Below, piece after piece: positions 8,547 to 17,143 of a DNA stretch of 43,524 bases. The stretch comes from a bacterium (GTDB taxonomy: Bacteria; Cyanobacteriota; Vampirovibrionia; Gastranaerophilales; Gastranaerophilaceae), in assembly GCA_017470245.1 (NCBI GenBank), contig JAFUEV010000024.1, forward strand, positions 1 through 43,524, written 5' to 3'. The notes beneath the pieces are model-generated. The model made no database searches and was not told the origin of the DNA. It saw only the letters and a program-made list of their open reading frames with translations. Made by a program: the position numbers and the translations under genes. Positions within the stretch are counted from its first letter, which is position 1. Every line of letters begins with the position of its first letter.

Positions 8547-9392
8547 ATGAATTTTAGTATAAACTTTAATAAAAATGAACAAATAATAACGGCTGGTGTA
8601 TTATCTTCTGCACAAGAAACTGAAAAATCAGAAGAAAACATATTTGATAATTCATCTTTTCTTGAGATTGATGAAGAAATAGGCTTTACAAAACAAAGTT
8701 CAACAAAAGGTGATTGCTGGCTATTAGCGGGATTAAACGTATTAAGTTATTCAGATGTTGGTAATGAAATAATTCATAATGCTATAACAAGGAAGGAAGA
8801 CGGAAGTTTTGAGGTCTTTTTTAAAGGTGTTAACAAGAAAGTTACGCTAACAGAGGAAACTCTTATAAGTGCAAAACAATCAGGTGATTATTCTACTGGT
8901 GATGATGATGTACTTCTTTTGGAATTGGCATTTGAAAATATAATAGATGAAATTAGAAATGGAAATGTTAAAGTAAAAGGATATCATCCTTATTTAACAG
9001 TTAATTATAAAGATGATGATGAAGCTAAAACTGCATTGGACGGAGGTTCATTTAATGATGTAATGTTCCTTCTTTCAAATAAAGATACTCATATTCTTAC
9101 AAATAAGAAAAAATTTGATAATGTTTTGAATAGAATAGAAAAAAATAATAATTATATTTCTTCAGTTCTCGTGTTCGGGAATGATAATATCCATGAAAAT
9201 GAAGTAATCCAAGATATATACGGAAATAATATATTTAAAATTCCGGAAGAAGGAAGTCACGCATTTAGCATAAAATCAGTTGACGGTGATAATGTAATAA
9301 TAACAAATCCCCATAACTCCGGTGAAGAATATGTTGTCTCAAGGGATACAATAAAAGAATATACAAAATATATGGAGTTTTGTATATTTTAA
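8547..9392 (+). CDS. Calpain-like cysteine protease, catalytic domain only (copy B)
   Basis: A 281-residue protein made of a short polar N-terminus and a calpain-like domain from about residue 40. Triad residues are C57 (GDCWLLAG), H238 (SHAFSI) and N254 (TNPHN), with the internal LDGG and FLLS segments shared with the neighbouring copies. It has no repeats and no coiled coil. It begins 9 bases after copy A with no clear ribosome-binding site, so expression likely depends on translation of copy A. It could be a stand-alone protease, a processing partner for the repeat-bearing copies, or a trimmed duplicate. The Gln that normally precedes the catalytic Cys by eight residues is present (KQSSTKGDC), although the GlnGly of its neighbours is not. 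Confidence 0.78.
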   Translation: MNFSINFNKNEQIITAGVLSSAQETEKSEENIFDNSSFLEIDEEIGFTKQSSTKGDCWLLAGLNVLSYSDVGNEIIHNAITRKEDGSFEVFFKGVNKKVTLTEETLISAKQSGDYSTGDDDVLLLELAFENIIDEIRNGNVKVKGYHPYLTVNYKDDDEAKTALDGGSFNDVMFLLSNKDTHILTNKKKFDNVLNRIEKNNNYISSVLVFGNDNIHENEVIQDIYGNNIFKIPEEGSHAFSIKSVDGDNVIITNPHNSGEEYVVSRDTIKEYTKYMEFCIF

Positions 9393-9416
9393 ACTCAAAA
9401 AATCCTAAAGTTATTT

Positions 9417-9454
9417 ATAATTATGTCGATATACATAATGGTTGACATAATTAT
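9417..9454. repeat. 11-bp inverted repeat in the leader of calpain-like copy C
   Basis: ATAATTATGTC and GACATAATTAT are perfect reverse complements with 16 bases between them. The right arm ends at the GGA that would serve as ribosome-binding site for the ATG at 9467. The position suits a translation-controlling hairpin or an operator. No T tract follows, so it is not a typical terminator for copy B. Confidence 0.6.
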
Positions 9455-9466
9455 GGAACATCAAGA

Positions 9467-9643
9467 ATGGATTTTGGTTACGATTTTGATAGATTTGGAA
9501 TAGGTAAGTCTTCTCACGCAGGAGAGATTAGCCAGTATTAATCGGAGATAGCTGATATAAGTCAGAAAAAATCTGTATTTAACAGTGAAAAGGCTGATAA
9601 ATCATCTGAAGTATCAGATTTAAATGCTGATATTTCATCTTTA
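9467..9643 (+). pseudogene. Severed N-terminal segment of calpain-like copy C (in-frame TAA at 9539-9541)
   Basis: From the ATG at 9467 the reading frame gives MDFGYDFDRFG...EISQY and then TAA at 9539-9541. It resumes as SEIADISQKKSVF...EKADKSS, in the same frame as the large downstream reading frame at 9644. Copy D reads DISQYQAEV...SQKKSVF...EKADKTS in the same place, so the stop replaces a Gln (CAA to TAA, one base change). The peptide made from 9467 would be 24 residues. This segment was evidently the original N-terminus of copy C. Either copy C is inactivated or shortened, or the base is a sequencing error. Confidence 0.75.
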
Positions 9644-12475
9644 ATGGAAAGTGATACAATTCCTAATGCTGAAGCAAAAGTACAATCGGCTCAAACATCA
9701 TTATCTACGGCAAACAGTCTATTATCTGCAGCACAAAGTATGCCTGCAACCATAACCGAAACAAAGAACGGTATAACCGAAACAAAAACTAATACAAAAA
9801 GAGTTGAAGCTATTTTAGCAGCGCAAGCGGCAATAAATGCTGCAAAAGCAGAATTGGAACAAGCAAAAGCAGAATTGGAACAAGCCAGAGCAGATCAAGA
9901 AAATGAAAAAGCACAACTTGAAGCTCAAATTGGTGATGTTGAAAATTCTATAGCAGAACTTGAAGCTCAAATTGCTCAACTTGAAACAGAACAACAAGAA
10001 GCAGAAGCCAATTTGGCAGAAGCACAGGCAGCGCAAGAAGAGGAAGAGATACAAGAAACAGAAGATGTAAAAGATGCCGAAACTGATACTGTCGGCGAAG
10101 ATGAAGATATGCAAGAAATGCAAGAAACAGAAGATGCAGAAGAAACAATTGATAATAGTGATGCGGATGAAGATGAACAACAGAATGACTTCGCCGGAAA
10201 AACTGATGAAGAAATAATAGGGGAATTTAATGCGAATGTTTCTGATTTTGACCCGTCAGTAGAAAAACTTGTATCAAGAGATAGTGCCGGTAATGTTACT
10301 GGTATAGAAGTAGTAATGACAGATGGAAATGGTCGTGTAGAAGGAAAAATATTGTATGATAATTCATTCCAAGCTCAAGGCTTTGAAGACTACCAATATA
10401 ATGAAGATAATACTGTAGCTAAATCTACTGTGAGTAATATACAAGGTGAACTAATCAGTTATACTAACTATAGTTATAATGACGGGAAAATTTCAGGCTC
10501 TGAAACTTATGATTCTGACAATAACCGTATTGGTGAAGAAAAATATAACTATAACACATCAAATGGTGAATTACAGCAGCATATTGCATTTGACTATAAT
10601 ACAGATGGTAAAACAACAGGTATGCGAGAATATGATAATGCCGGAAATATAATGTATGATAATACTTATGAAAATAATTTTTTGATGTCTTCCGTTTCTC
10701 GTTCTCAAACCGGTGAAATAACTCAAGCTTCATATAGTTACGATGATGGTAGAAAAACTTCTTCTTCAACAACTTATGATTCAAGTGGAAATTTAATTTC
10801 AATGCAAAACAAAGAATATGTTGGTTTTGGCGATAAAATAAGTGCTCAAGAAAATTATGACCCTAACGGTATTTTATTATCAAGTGAAGAATATACTTAT
10901 GATTCATCATCAAGCATGAACTGTATAAAAACTGTTACTACTTATGATAAGGAAGGACAACCTGAATCTGTTAAATACTTCAGAAAAGAAGGTTCTGTAG
11001 AAATAGAAATAGAAATAGAACCACCGTCTACTGAAGAAGAAGATACAGACGAACAAGTCGGAGAGAATTCTGAAGCTGCAACATCTGAGACAGAAACAGC
11101 TATGTCCGAAACCGAAGGAATTGAAGAAAATATAGAAACTATAGCCTCTGTGACAGAAACTGTTACTTCTGAAACGGAAGGACAAGAAGAAAATTCTGAA
11201 GCTGTAATCTCTGAAACGGAAGTGACAGAAACAGATAAAAATGAAGCAGAAAAAGAACCTGAACCTGTGCCAATGACAACAAAAGATTATGCATTGATGA
11301 ATGCTCGTAATCAGGCTATGTATAGTGTAACAGGTATACCGGTTTTAGGTGCCAGTGATAATGTCGCACATCCTGATACTGTAGAACGTAACGAAAAAGG
11401 ACTTATATCATCAGAAACATATAATGATGGTGATGAAACTTTTGTTGTTGAATATAATTACGATAAAGATGGTCATGTTACATCTGCAGTTTTGTCTTCG
11501 TATGAAGCAGGTGAACAAAATGAGTCCAGAACACTTGCTTTTGGAAGTACAGGAGTTATAGAAACAGAGGATATAGATGAATACGGTGCGGACGGGAAAC
11601 CTGTAATGCGTCATTCTCTTGAATATACCGCTAATGGTGAACCGGCATTCCTTACTCACTATCAATATGATTCAAAAGGGAAACCTCGAGAAATCTATAT
11701 GGATGACTTAGATGAAAGGATAGGATATTCAAGACAGGGAAATACATACGGTGATTGCTGGCTGTTGTCCGGTATATCAAGTTTAAGCTATACAGATGCA
11801 GGACAAAAAATTATTAAAGATGCAATATCATCTAATCCTGACGGTTCTTATAATATAGAATTAAAAGGTATTGATTCAAGTGTAAATGTAACTCAGGATG
11901 AACTTGAATATGCTTATAATTCAGGTAAATACTCAAAAGGTGACAGAGATGTATTATTAATGGAACTTGCTTTTGAAAAAGCTATTAAAGGAATTAAAAA
12001 TGGAGATTATTCTGTTATAAGAAATCCTCGTGATTTAACCGTAACAGACACAAAAGATAAAAATATCAGAAATTATGTATTGGATAACAGAAACTTTGAA
12101 GATGTAATGTTCCTTTTGACCGGTCATAATGTTGCTACTGCGGTAAATACACCTACGTTCGCTTATAAAAGCTGTATAGATAGTGATATGGACTTACTTG
12201 AACAACATCCCGGAAAAGCTGCAGTTACTATTAGTTTTTCAGGTTCTAAAGAATTGAAAGGAACAGAAATAAAAGATATCTATGGCAATGTTGTTTATAA
12301 ATTATCAGCAGCCGGTGGTCATGGATTTAGTGTAAAAAGTGTAGATGGTGATTATGTTACAATAGTAAATCCTTATGATTCAAGTAAAGAATATGTAGTA
12401 ACAAGGGAAACTTTATATAAATATTCTTATGCAATACAATGTTATCATTTTAAAGATGATGAATTAAAAGCATAA
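9644..12475 (+). CDS. Calpain-like cysteine protease with coiled coil and YD-type repeats (copy C), 5' end disrupted
   Basis: The frame from 9644 encodes 943 residues; the homologous protein begins at 9467 but is cut by a TAA (see separate entry), and no ribosome-binding site precedes 9644. Residues about 10-135 are an Ala/Glu/Gln coiled coil (repeating AELEQAKAELEQA), 135-185 very acidic, about 210-440 YD-type repeats, 440-550 a Glu/Thr/Ser-rich linker with SETE motifs, then further repeats, and about 680-943 a calpain-like domain with C705 (GDCWLLSG), H893 (GGHGFSV) and N909 (VNPYD). Apart from the early stop there is no lesion in 2.8 kb, so the mutation is recent, tolerated, or an error. 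Closest relative in the window is copy D. A hairpin terminator follows. Confidence 0.7.
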   Translation: MESDTIPNAEAKVQSAQTSLSTANSLLSAAQSMPATITETKNGITETKTNTKRVEAILAAQAAINAAKAELEQAKAELEQARADQENEKAQLEAQIGDVENSIAELEAQIAQLETEQQEAEANLAEAQAAQEEEEIQETEDVKDAETDTVGEDEDMQEMQETEDAEETIDNSDADEDEQQNDFAGKTDEEIIGEFNANVSDFDPSVEKLVSRDSAGNVTGIEVVMTDGNGRVEGKILYDNSFQAQGFEDYQYNEDNTVAKSTVSNIQGELISYTNYSYNDGKISGSETYDSDNNRIGEEKYNYNTSNGELQQHIAFDYNTDGKTTGMREYDNAGNIMYDNTYENNFLMSSVSRSQTGEITQASYSYDDGRKTSSSTTYDSSGNLISMQNKEYVGFGDKISAQENYDPNGILLSSEEYTYDSSSSMNCIKTVTTYDKEGQPESVKYFRKEGSVEIEIEIEPPSTEEEDTDEQVGENSEAATSETETAMSETEGIEENIETIASVTETVTSETEGQEENSEAVISETEVTETDKNEAEKEPEPVPMTTKDYALMNARNQAMYSVTGIPVLGASDNVAHPDTVERNEKGLISSETYNDGDETFVVEYNYDKDGHVTSAVLSSYEAGEQNESRTLAFGSTGVIETEDIDEYGADGKPVMRHSLEYTANGEPAFLTHYQYDSKGKPREIYMDDLDERIGYSRQGNTYGDCWLLSGISSLSYTDAGQKIIKDAISSNPDGSYNIELKGIDSSVNVTQDELEYAYNSGKYSKGDRDVLLMELAFEKAIKGIKNGDYSVIRNPRDLTVTDTKDKNIRNYVLDNRNFEDVMFLLTGHNVATAVNTPTFAYKSCIDSDMDLLEQHPGKAAVTISFSGSKELKGTEIKDIYGNVVYKLSAAGGHGFSVKSVDGDYVTIVNPYDSSKEYVVTRETLYKYSYAIQCYHFKDDELKA

Positions 12476-12504
12476 AAAGGTTCTCTAAAATATTTTCAGT
12501 ATTA

Positions 12505-12538
12505 AACTTTACTTTTTTTGTAAAAAAAAAGTAAAGTT
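12505..12538. terminator. Hairpin terminator after calpain-like copy C
   Basis: AACTTTACTTTTTTT pairs with AAAAAAAGTAAAGTT around a 4-base loop. The T run is within the stem rather than after it, so termination may be partial. It separates copies A-C from copy D, which has its own leader. Confidence 0.6.
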
Positions 12539-12637
12539 CTGTAAATTTTGCTGTTAAAAAAATACTTTATAAAGAAAGAGAGAAATTTGGGTAATAAATT
12601 AGAACACGTAACAATGTATAATTGAAGAGGGACGAAA

Positions 12638-15628
12638 ATGAGCTATAGCTGCAGTATAGATAGGCTAGTACGAGGCAATACGGATGATGACATAAGTCAA
12701 TATCAGGCGGAGGTTAATGCAGCAAGTCAAAAAAAATCAGTATTTGCATCCGAAAAAGCAGATAAAACATCTCAATTGTCTGATTTGAAAAATAGTGTTT
12801 CAGAATTAATGCAAGACGATGCTATCTCGAATGCTAAGGAAAATGTTCAAACAGCACAAACATCATTGACTGAGGCAAACAGTCAATTATCTGCAGCACA
12901 AAATATGCCTACAACCATAACTGAAACTGTAAACGGTGAAACAAAAACCAAGCCTAATCCTGAAAGAGCTGCGGCTATTGCCACCGCACAAGCAGCTGTT
13001 AATGCGGCAAAATCAGAATTAGAACAAGCAAAATCCGAACTGGAACGAGCACAAGAAAATCAAGAAAGTGAAAAATCCCAACTTGAAGCTCAAATTGGGG
13101 AGATTGAAAATTCTATTCCTGATTTGGATGCTGAAATAGAACAGGCAGATGCTGAACAACAAGAAGCACAAGCTAACCTTGATGCTGCTAAAGCAGAACT
13201 GGAAGCAGAAGAAGAAAAAGATGCAGTTGATGAAGAAAATGTATCAGAGGAAGAAGAAACACCTCCTTTTTTAGAATCAGAGGATGAAGGATTGTATTCA
13301 TCAGATTCTGACGAGGGTGAATACTATGGAGATGAAGAAGTTTATCAGTTCTCATATCCGGAATTTGAAGGAAAAACAGATGAAGAAATAGTTCAAATGG
13401 TACAAGAAAAAATAGATACTTCCGTATTTCCTGAAACAGGAACAATGGGTGATGCGGTTATAGAACGTGATGAACTTAATCAAATATTTGTTTCTATGCC
13501 TGTATATGATGCGTCAGACAACCCGACTGGAAGCATGACTTTTGATGCTGCAGGTAAACTCAAAAATAAGACTACTTTTGAAACACAAGATGACGGTTCT
13601 TGGGCTGAGACATCTACAAACTATGATGAAAATAATGAAATATTAAGTGAATATGTTACTTCTTATTCTGCTGATGATGTTATGAAATCTTCTGATTTTA
13701 TCTCATACCAAGACGGAAAAATGATATCAAAGTATAGTTCTATTTTTGATAACGAAGGAAATAGTATAAGTAATCAAGAATACTTTTATAATGACCAAGA
13801 ACAAGTAATTGAAATGCTAAAATATGGCAAAGACCATAATATAGAATGTTCTGAACATTATATCTATGATAATGAAGGAACACAATATCTCAGCAACCAA
13901 ACACTGTATGACAGAGATGGAAATTCAATAACAACAAGCAATAATTATGATAATTTTGTTCTGGCATCTTCAGAAGAAGAAATTAGGGATGCTAATGATG
14001 TTTTAAAGTCCAGAAGTACATATACTTATAATAACGGACAAGTAACCGGCAAAGAACAAACAAATTATGATGAAGATGAAAATGTATCAGGACGAGAAAT
14101 CTATACTTACGAAAATAATCTGTCTATAGGAAAAGTAATATATGATGCAAATGATAATATAACAGGTTATGAAAGCTACAGTTATGATGATAATAATAAT
14201 GTAAGCGAAAAAGTTATATATGATGCTAATCATGAAGTATCAGGTTCAGAGCAATATTCTTATGATGATGAAAATAGAATTTCTACAAAACAAGTACTTG
14301 ATAAAAACGGTGATTTCGTAACAACAAGTGAATATTGTTATGATGGTTGTTATGAAGCAGAAACTATTCGTGATAGTAATGGTGTGATTCTTCAAATTAA
14401 TGATAAATCATATAATTATGAAACCGGAAAGTTAAATTCATCATCAACTTATTATTATGATAGTCAGGAAAGAATGATTGAATCCGTTATTCAAAGTGCA
14501 AATGGAGAGCTAATAGAACATAAATCTTATGAATTTAACGATGATAATTATACTCCGACGAGAATAACATCCTATAACGCAAATGGTGATGTATTGTCAG
14601 TTCTTGAATATGCTTATGATGAACAAAATAGACGGACAAGTATCAAAAAATATAATGGAAACAATGAACTTTTGAGCCAAGAAGAATACACATATAGAAA
14701 TGATGAAACTTATCAATGGAGTACACATACAGAACGAGACGGAGAAGGACATACATTACTCGAAGAAACTCGTGAATTTATCGATGATATGAATTTTAAT
14801 CAACATTCTACTGTTTACAATGCTGTTGGTGAAGTATTATTAGAATTTGATGATATAACAGTAGATGGTATCAAATCTCCAAATGATCAATTTATTGGTG
14901 ATTTAGATGAAGAATTTGGAGCTAATAAACAGGGGAACATAGGTGATTGTTGGTTATTATCAAGTTTGAACGGACTTGGAAGAACTGAATTCGGTCAAGA
15001 AATATTACATAACGCTATAATGCAGGATGATGACGGATATACTGTTGAATTTCAAGGTGTTGGAACTTCTATTCATATAACAAATGAAGAATTGCAACAA
15101 GCAAAAGAATCAGGTATTTATTCTCGAGGTGATGAAGATGTTCTTCTTATGGAGCTTGCTACAAATGCGGTTATAGAACAAATACGAAATGGCTCAATAG
15201 AAATATCCGAGAATATGCCTCCTTCAAATTTATTAAATGGTGAAAAATCTGATGCAATGCCTGTTGAAGGAGGACATTTAGATTCTGCATTGTTCTTGTT
15301 AACAGGAAAGAGAACTATGTCTGTTGGAATTAATGATTTTTCTCCTGAATATGAAGGTGTATTAGCTTCATTGGAAAACAATAACGGAAATTTTGTTGCG
15401 AATTTAAACTTCCCGCCCTCAGCTCCTGGAGAGATATTGCAAGTAAAAGATGTTAATGGTGAAGTTATTTATTATCCCGGACAAGAATCACATGCGTTTA
15501 ATATAAAGTCTGTTAATGGTGATACTGTTACAATAGTTAATCCTTGGGATTCGACTAGGGAATATGTTGTTTCAATTGATGAGCTTAAAAAATATACTCC
15601 GGAAATAGAATATTATATAAATGATTGA
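12638..15628 (+). CDS. Calpain-like cysteine protease with coiled coil and YD-type repeats (copy D)
   Basis: A 996-residue protein, the longest and most intact of the family, with a good GAGGG site before the ATG. Order: a 25-residue N-terminus (MSYSCSIDRLVRGNTDDD), coiled coil about 25-200 rich in Ala, Glu, Gln and Lys, acidic linker 200-250, a long YD-type repeat array about 270-750 in which a 26-residue unit is clear near 500-550 (VIYDAN...YSYDD), and a calpain-like domain about 755-996. Triad: C771 (GDCWLLSS), H952 (SHAFNI), N968 (VNPWD; closest to the NPWG of classical calpains). No signal peptide or membrane span. The architecture, long beta repeats then a C-terminal enzyme, recalls polymorphic effectors, but no immunity gene is recognisable. 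Confidence 0.82.
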   Translation: MSYSCSIDRLVRGNTDDDISQYQAEVNAASQKKSVFASEKADKTSQLSDLKNSVSELMQDDAISNAKENVQTAQTSLTEANSQLSAAQNMPTTITETVNGETKTKPNPERAAAIATAQAAVNAAKSELEQAKSELERAQENQESEKSQLEAQIGEIENSIPDLDAEIEQADAEQQEAQANLDAAKAELEAEEEKDAVDEENVSEEEETPPFLESEDEGLYSSDSDEGEYYGDEEVYQFSYPEFEGKTDEEIVQMVQEKIDTSVFPETGTMGDAVIERDELNQIFVSMPVYDASDNPTGSMTFDAAGKLKNKTTFETQDDGSWAETSTNYDENNEILSEYVTSYSADDVMKSSDFISYQDGKMISKYSSIFDNEGNSISNQEYFYNDQEQVIEMLKYGKDHNIECSEHYIYDNEGTQYLSNQTLYDRDGNSITTSNNYDNFVLASSEEEIRDANDVLKSRSTYTYNNGQVTGKEQTNYDEDENVSGREIYTYENNLSIGKVIYDANDNITGYESYSYDDNNNVSEKVIYDANHEVSGSEQYSYDDENRISTKQVLDKNGDFVTTSEYCYDGCYEAETIRDSNGVILQINDKSYNYETGKLNSSSTYYYDSQERMIESVIQSANGELIEHKSYEFNDDNYTPTRITSYNANGDVLSVLEYAYDEQNRRTSIKKYNGNNELLSQEEYTYRNDETYQWSTHTERDGEGHTLLEETREFIDDMNFNQHSTVYNAVGEVLLEFDDITVDGIKSPNDQFIGDLDEEFGANKQGNIGDCWLLSSLNGLGRTEFGQEILHNAIMQDDDGYTVEFQGVGTSIHITNEELQQAKESGIYSRGDEDVLLMELATNAVIEQIRNGSIEISENMPPSNLLNGEKSDAMPVEGGHLDSALFLLTGKRTMSVGINDFSPEYEGVLASLENNNGNFVANLNFPPSAPGEILQVKDVNGEVIYYPGQESHAFNIKSVNGDTVTIVNPWDSTREYVVSIDELKKYTPEIEYYIND

Positions 15629-15772
15629 TTTGATTAATGTTACAACGGTAAAATCCTTATAATATAGTTAAAGAAAAAGAACGATTTATATTCGCCAAAA
15701 ATTATTACGTATAATTACAAATAAGTGCTTGTGTGGTAGAATTATCATATAAGATTTAAAAGGTACTTAAAC

Positions 15773-17143
15773 TTGTTTGAAAAATTTACGGAAAAGGCTA
15801 TAGATGCGGTTAAATCGGCTCAAATATGTGCCATTGAAATGAACCATGAAAAAATATATCCGGAGCATTTATTACTTGCTTTATTAAATGATACTAACAG
15901 TATTATCGTTAAAACTTTTTCCGTTTATAAGATAGAAATTAGTGATTTAAAAAATGAAATAGAACAAATATTGAATAAAAGAGCGGTGGTAAAACCCGTA
16001 GAATTTGTTTCATTTAGTGATTCTACTAAAGATGTATTTTCAAAAACTCTTGAAATAGCGAGAATAATGGGTAATTCATACGTAAAACCCGAACATTTGT
16101 TCCTCGCAATATGGGATTATCCTAAATTAGAATTGGTTAGTGTCCTGAAAGAAAAAGGTTATGATATAGATAAAATCAAATCAATGTTTTATAGTATTTT
16201 ATCTGCAAAAAAATCACATAAAGTAAAGCATCCTGAAATTATAGAAAAAAGAAGAAGAAATGACAGAAATGACAATATTATTTCTATCATTGAAAGTGCA
16301 GATGGTGCAAAAATTTTTGATAGAGCTATAGCAAAATTATCTACATCAAATTATGAAATTTTAGGTACGGAACAAATTATGCAGTCAATATTGGAAGATA
16401 CAGACTCTGATGCTTCTAGAATATTGGCTAATTATGGTGTAACACCGGAAACATTTTCCGCCAAATTACAGGAATTATCTTCAAGACAAGCAGAGTATGA
16501 AGATAAACAAATTATATTTACCCCGAATGCATTAAAAACACTGGTAGCTGCATTAGATATAGTCAGGGAAGAAGGGAATGCTACTATTCTACCAGAACAT
16601 ATCGTTCTTGGATTATTAAAATCAAAGAAAGGAATTGCATATAACATTTTAAAAGAGTTAAATGTTAATGAATTTCTATTGGAAGAGCAAATGCAGCAGC
16701 CTATTGAAAGACAAGTTAATGAAACACTATATATAATGCGTCTGGCAAAACAGGAAGCAAGACGTATTGGCAATAATGTTGTTGGAAGTGAGCTTATTTT
16801 ATTAGGCATCATTTTAGAAGCAAATAGTATTGCTGCAGAGGTTCTCAGAGATTTGGGTGTTAATGCTAAAGATGCAAGAGATGTTATCAAAGAATTAACA
16901 GGAATCTCTGAAGAATACAATAATTCTGAAATAACATTCAGTCAAAGAGCAAAATTGATATTGGAAGATGCTTGGAATATTGCAAAAGCTAAAAACAAAA
17001 CCAAAACATCTGCGGATGATTTGTTAATTGCTATATGCAACCAACCTGATTCCGTTGCTATGAAGGCGTTGAGTAAATTAGGGGTTGATGTACTTGAAAT
17101 CAGACAAGGAATTAAGAACAGAATTACAAACTTCTCAATTTGA
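15773..17143 (+). CDS. Clp-N-repeat protein without ATPase domains (ClpC/ClpB N-domain-like)
   Basis: A 456-residue protein made almost wholly of Clp R (Clp N-terminal) repeats. About six half-repeats are visible, each with the pattern 'x-A-x-x-A...H/E-LLLAIL...A-x-x-L-x-x-xGV', at about residues 5-70, 75-140, 175-240, 250-310, 315-380 and 385-450, i.e. three double domains. No Walker A or AAA+ module is present, unlike ClpC or ClpA (over 750 residues). In those proteins this domain binds substrates and adaptors, so a free version may act as a decoy, adaptor or chaperone-like binder; the role is inference. It starts with TTG at 15773, behind AGGT at 15761-15764. Its 3' end overlaps the next gene by 56 bases. 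Confidence 0.78.
   Translation: MFEKFTEKAIDAVKSAQICAIEMNHEKIYPEHLLLALLNDTNSIIVKTFSVYKIEISDLKNEIEQILNKRAVVKPVEFVSFSDSTKDVFSKTLEIARIMGNSYVKPEHLFLAIWDYPKLELVSVLKEKGYDIDKIKSMFYSILSAKKSHKVKHPEIIEKRRRNDRNDNIISIIESADGAKIFDRAIAKLSTSNYEILGTEQIMQSILEDTDSDASRILANYGVTPETFSAKLQELSSRQAEYEDKQIIFTPNALKTLVAALDIVREEGNATILPEHIVLGLLKSKKGIAYNILKELNVNEFLLEEQMQQPIERQVNETLYIMRLAKQEARRIGNNVVGSELILLGIILEANSIAAEVLRDLGVNAKDARDVIKELTGISEEYNNSEITFSQRAKLILEDAWNIAKAKNKTKTSADDLLIAICNQPDSVAMKALSKLGVDVLEIRQGIKNRITNFSI

Noticed and set aside
9539..9541. TAA read as sense through a changed genetic code
   Set aside because: Many other genes here end in TAA at sensible family lengths, so reassignment of TAA is not supported.
9815..10180. 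Minus-strand Cys/Phe-rich frames over the coiled coil
   Set aside because: Antisense of GCA/GAA/CAA-rich codons gives artificial Cys/Phe/Leu-rich proteins; no start signals.
6543..15628. Repeat regions as YwqK-family antitoxins or true RHS toxins
   Set aside because: The Tyr/Asp/Gly repeats resemble both, but there is no RHS core motif, no hypervariable C-terminus and no neighbouring immunity or toxin gene.
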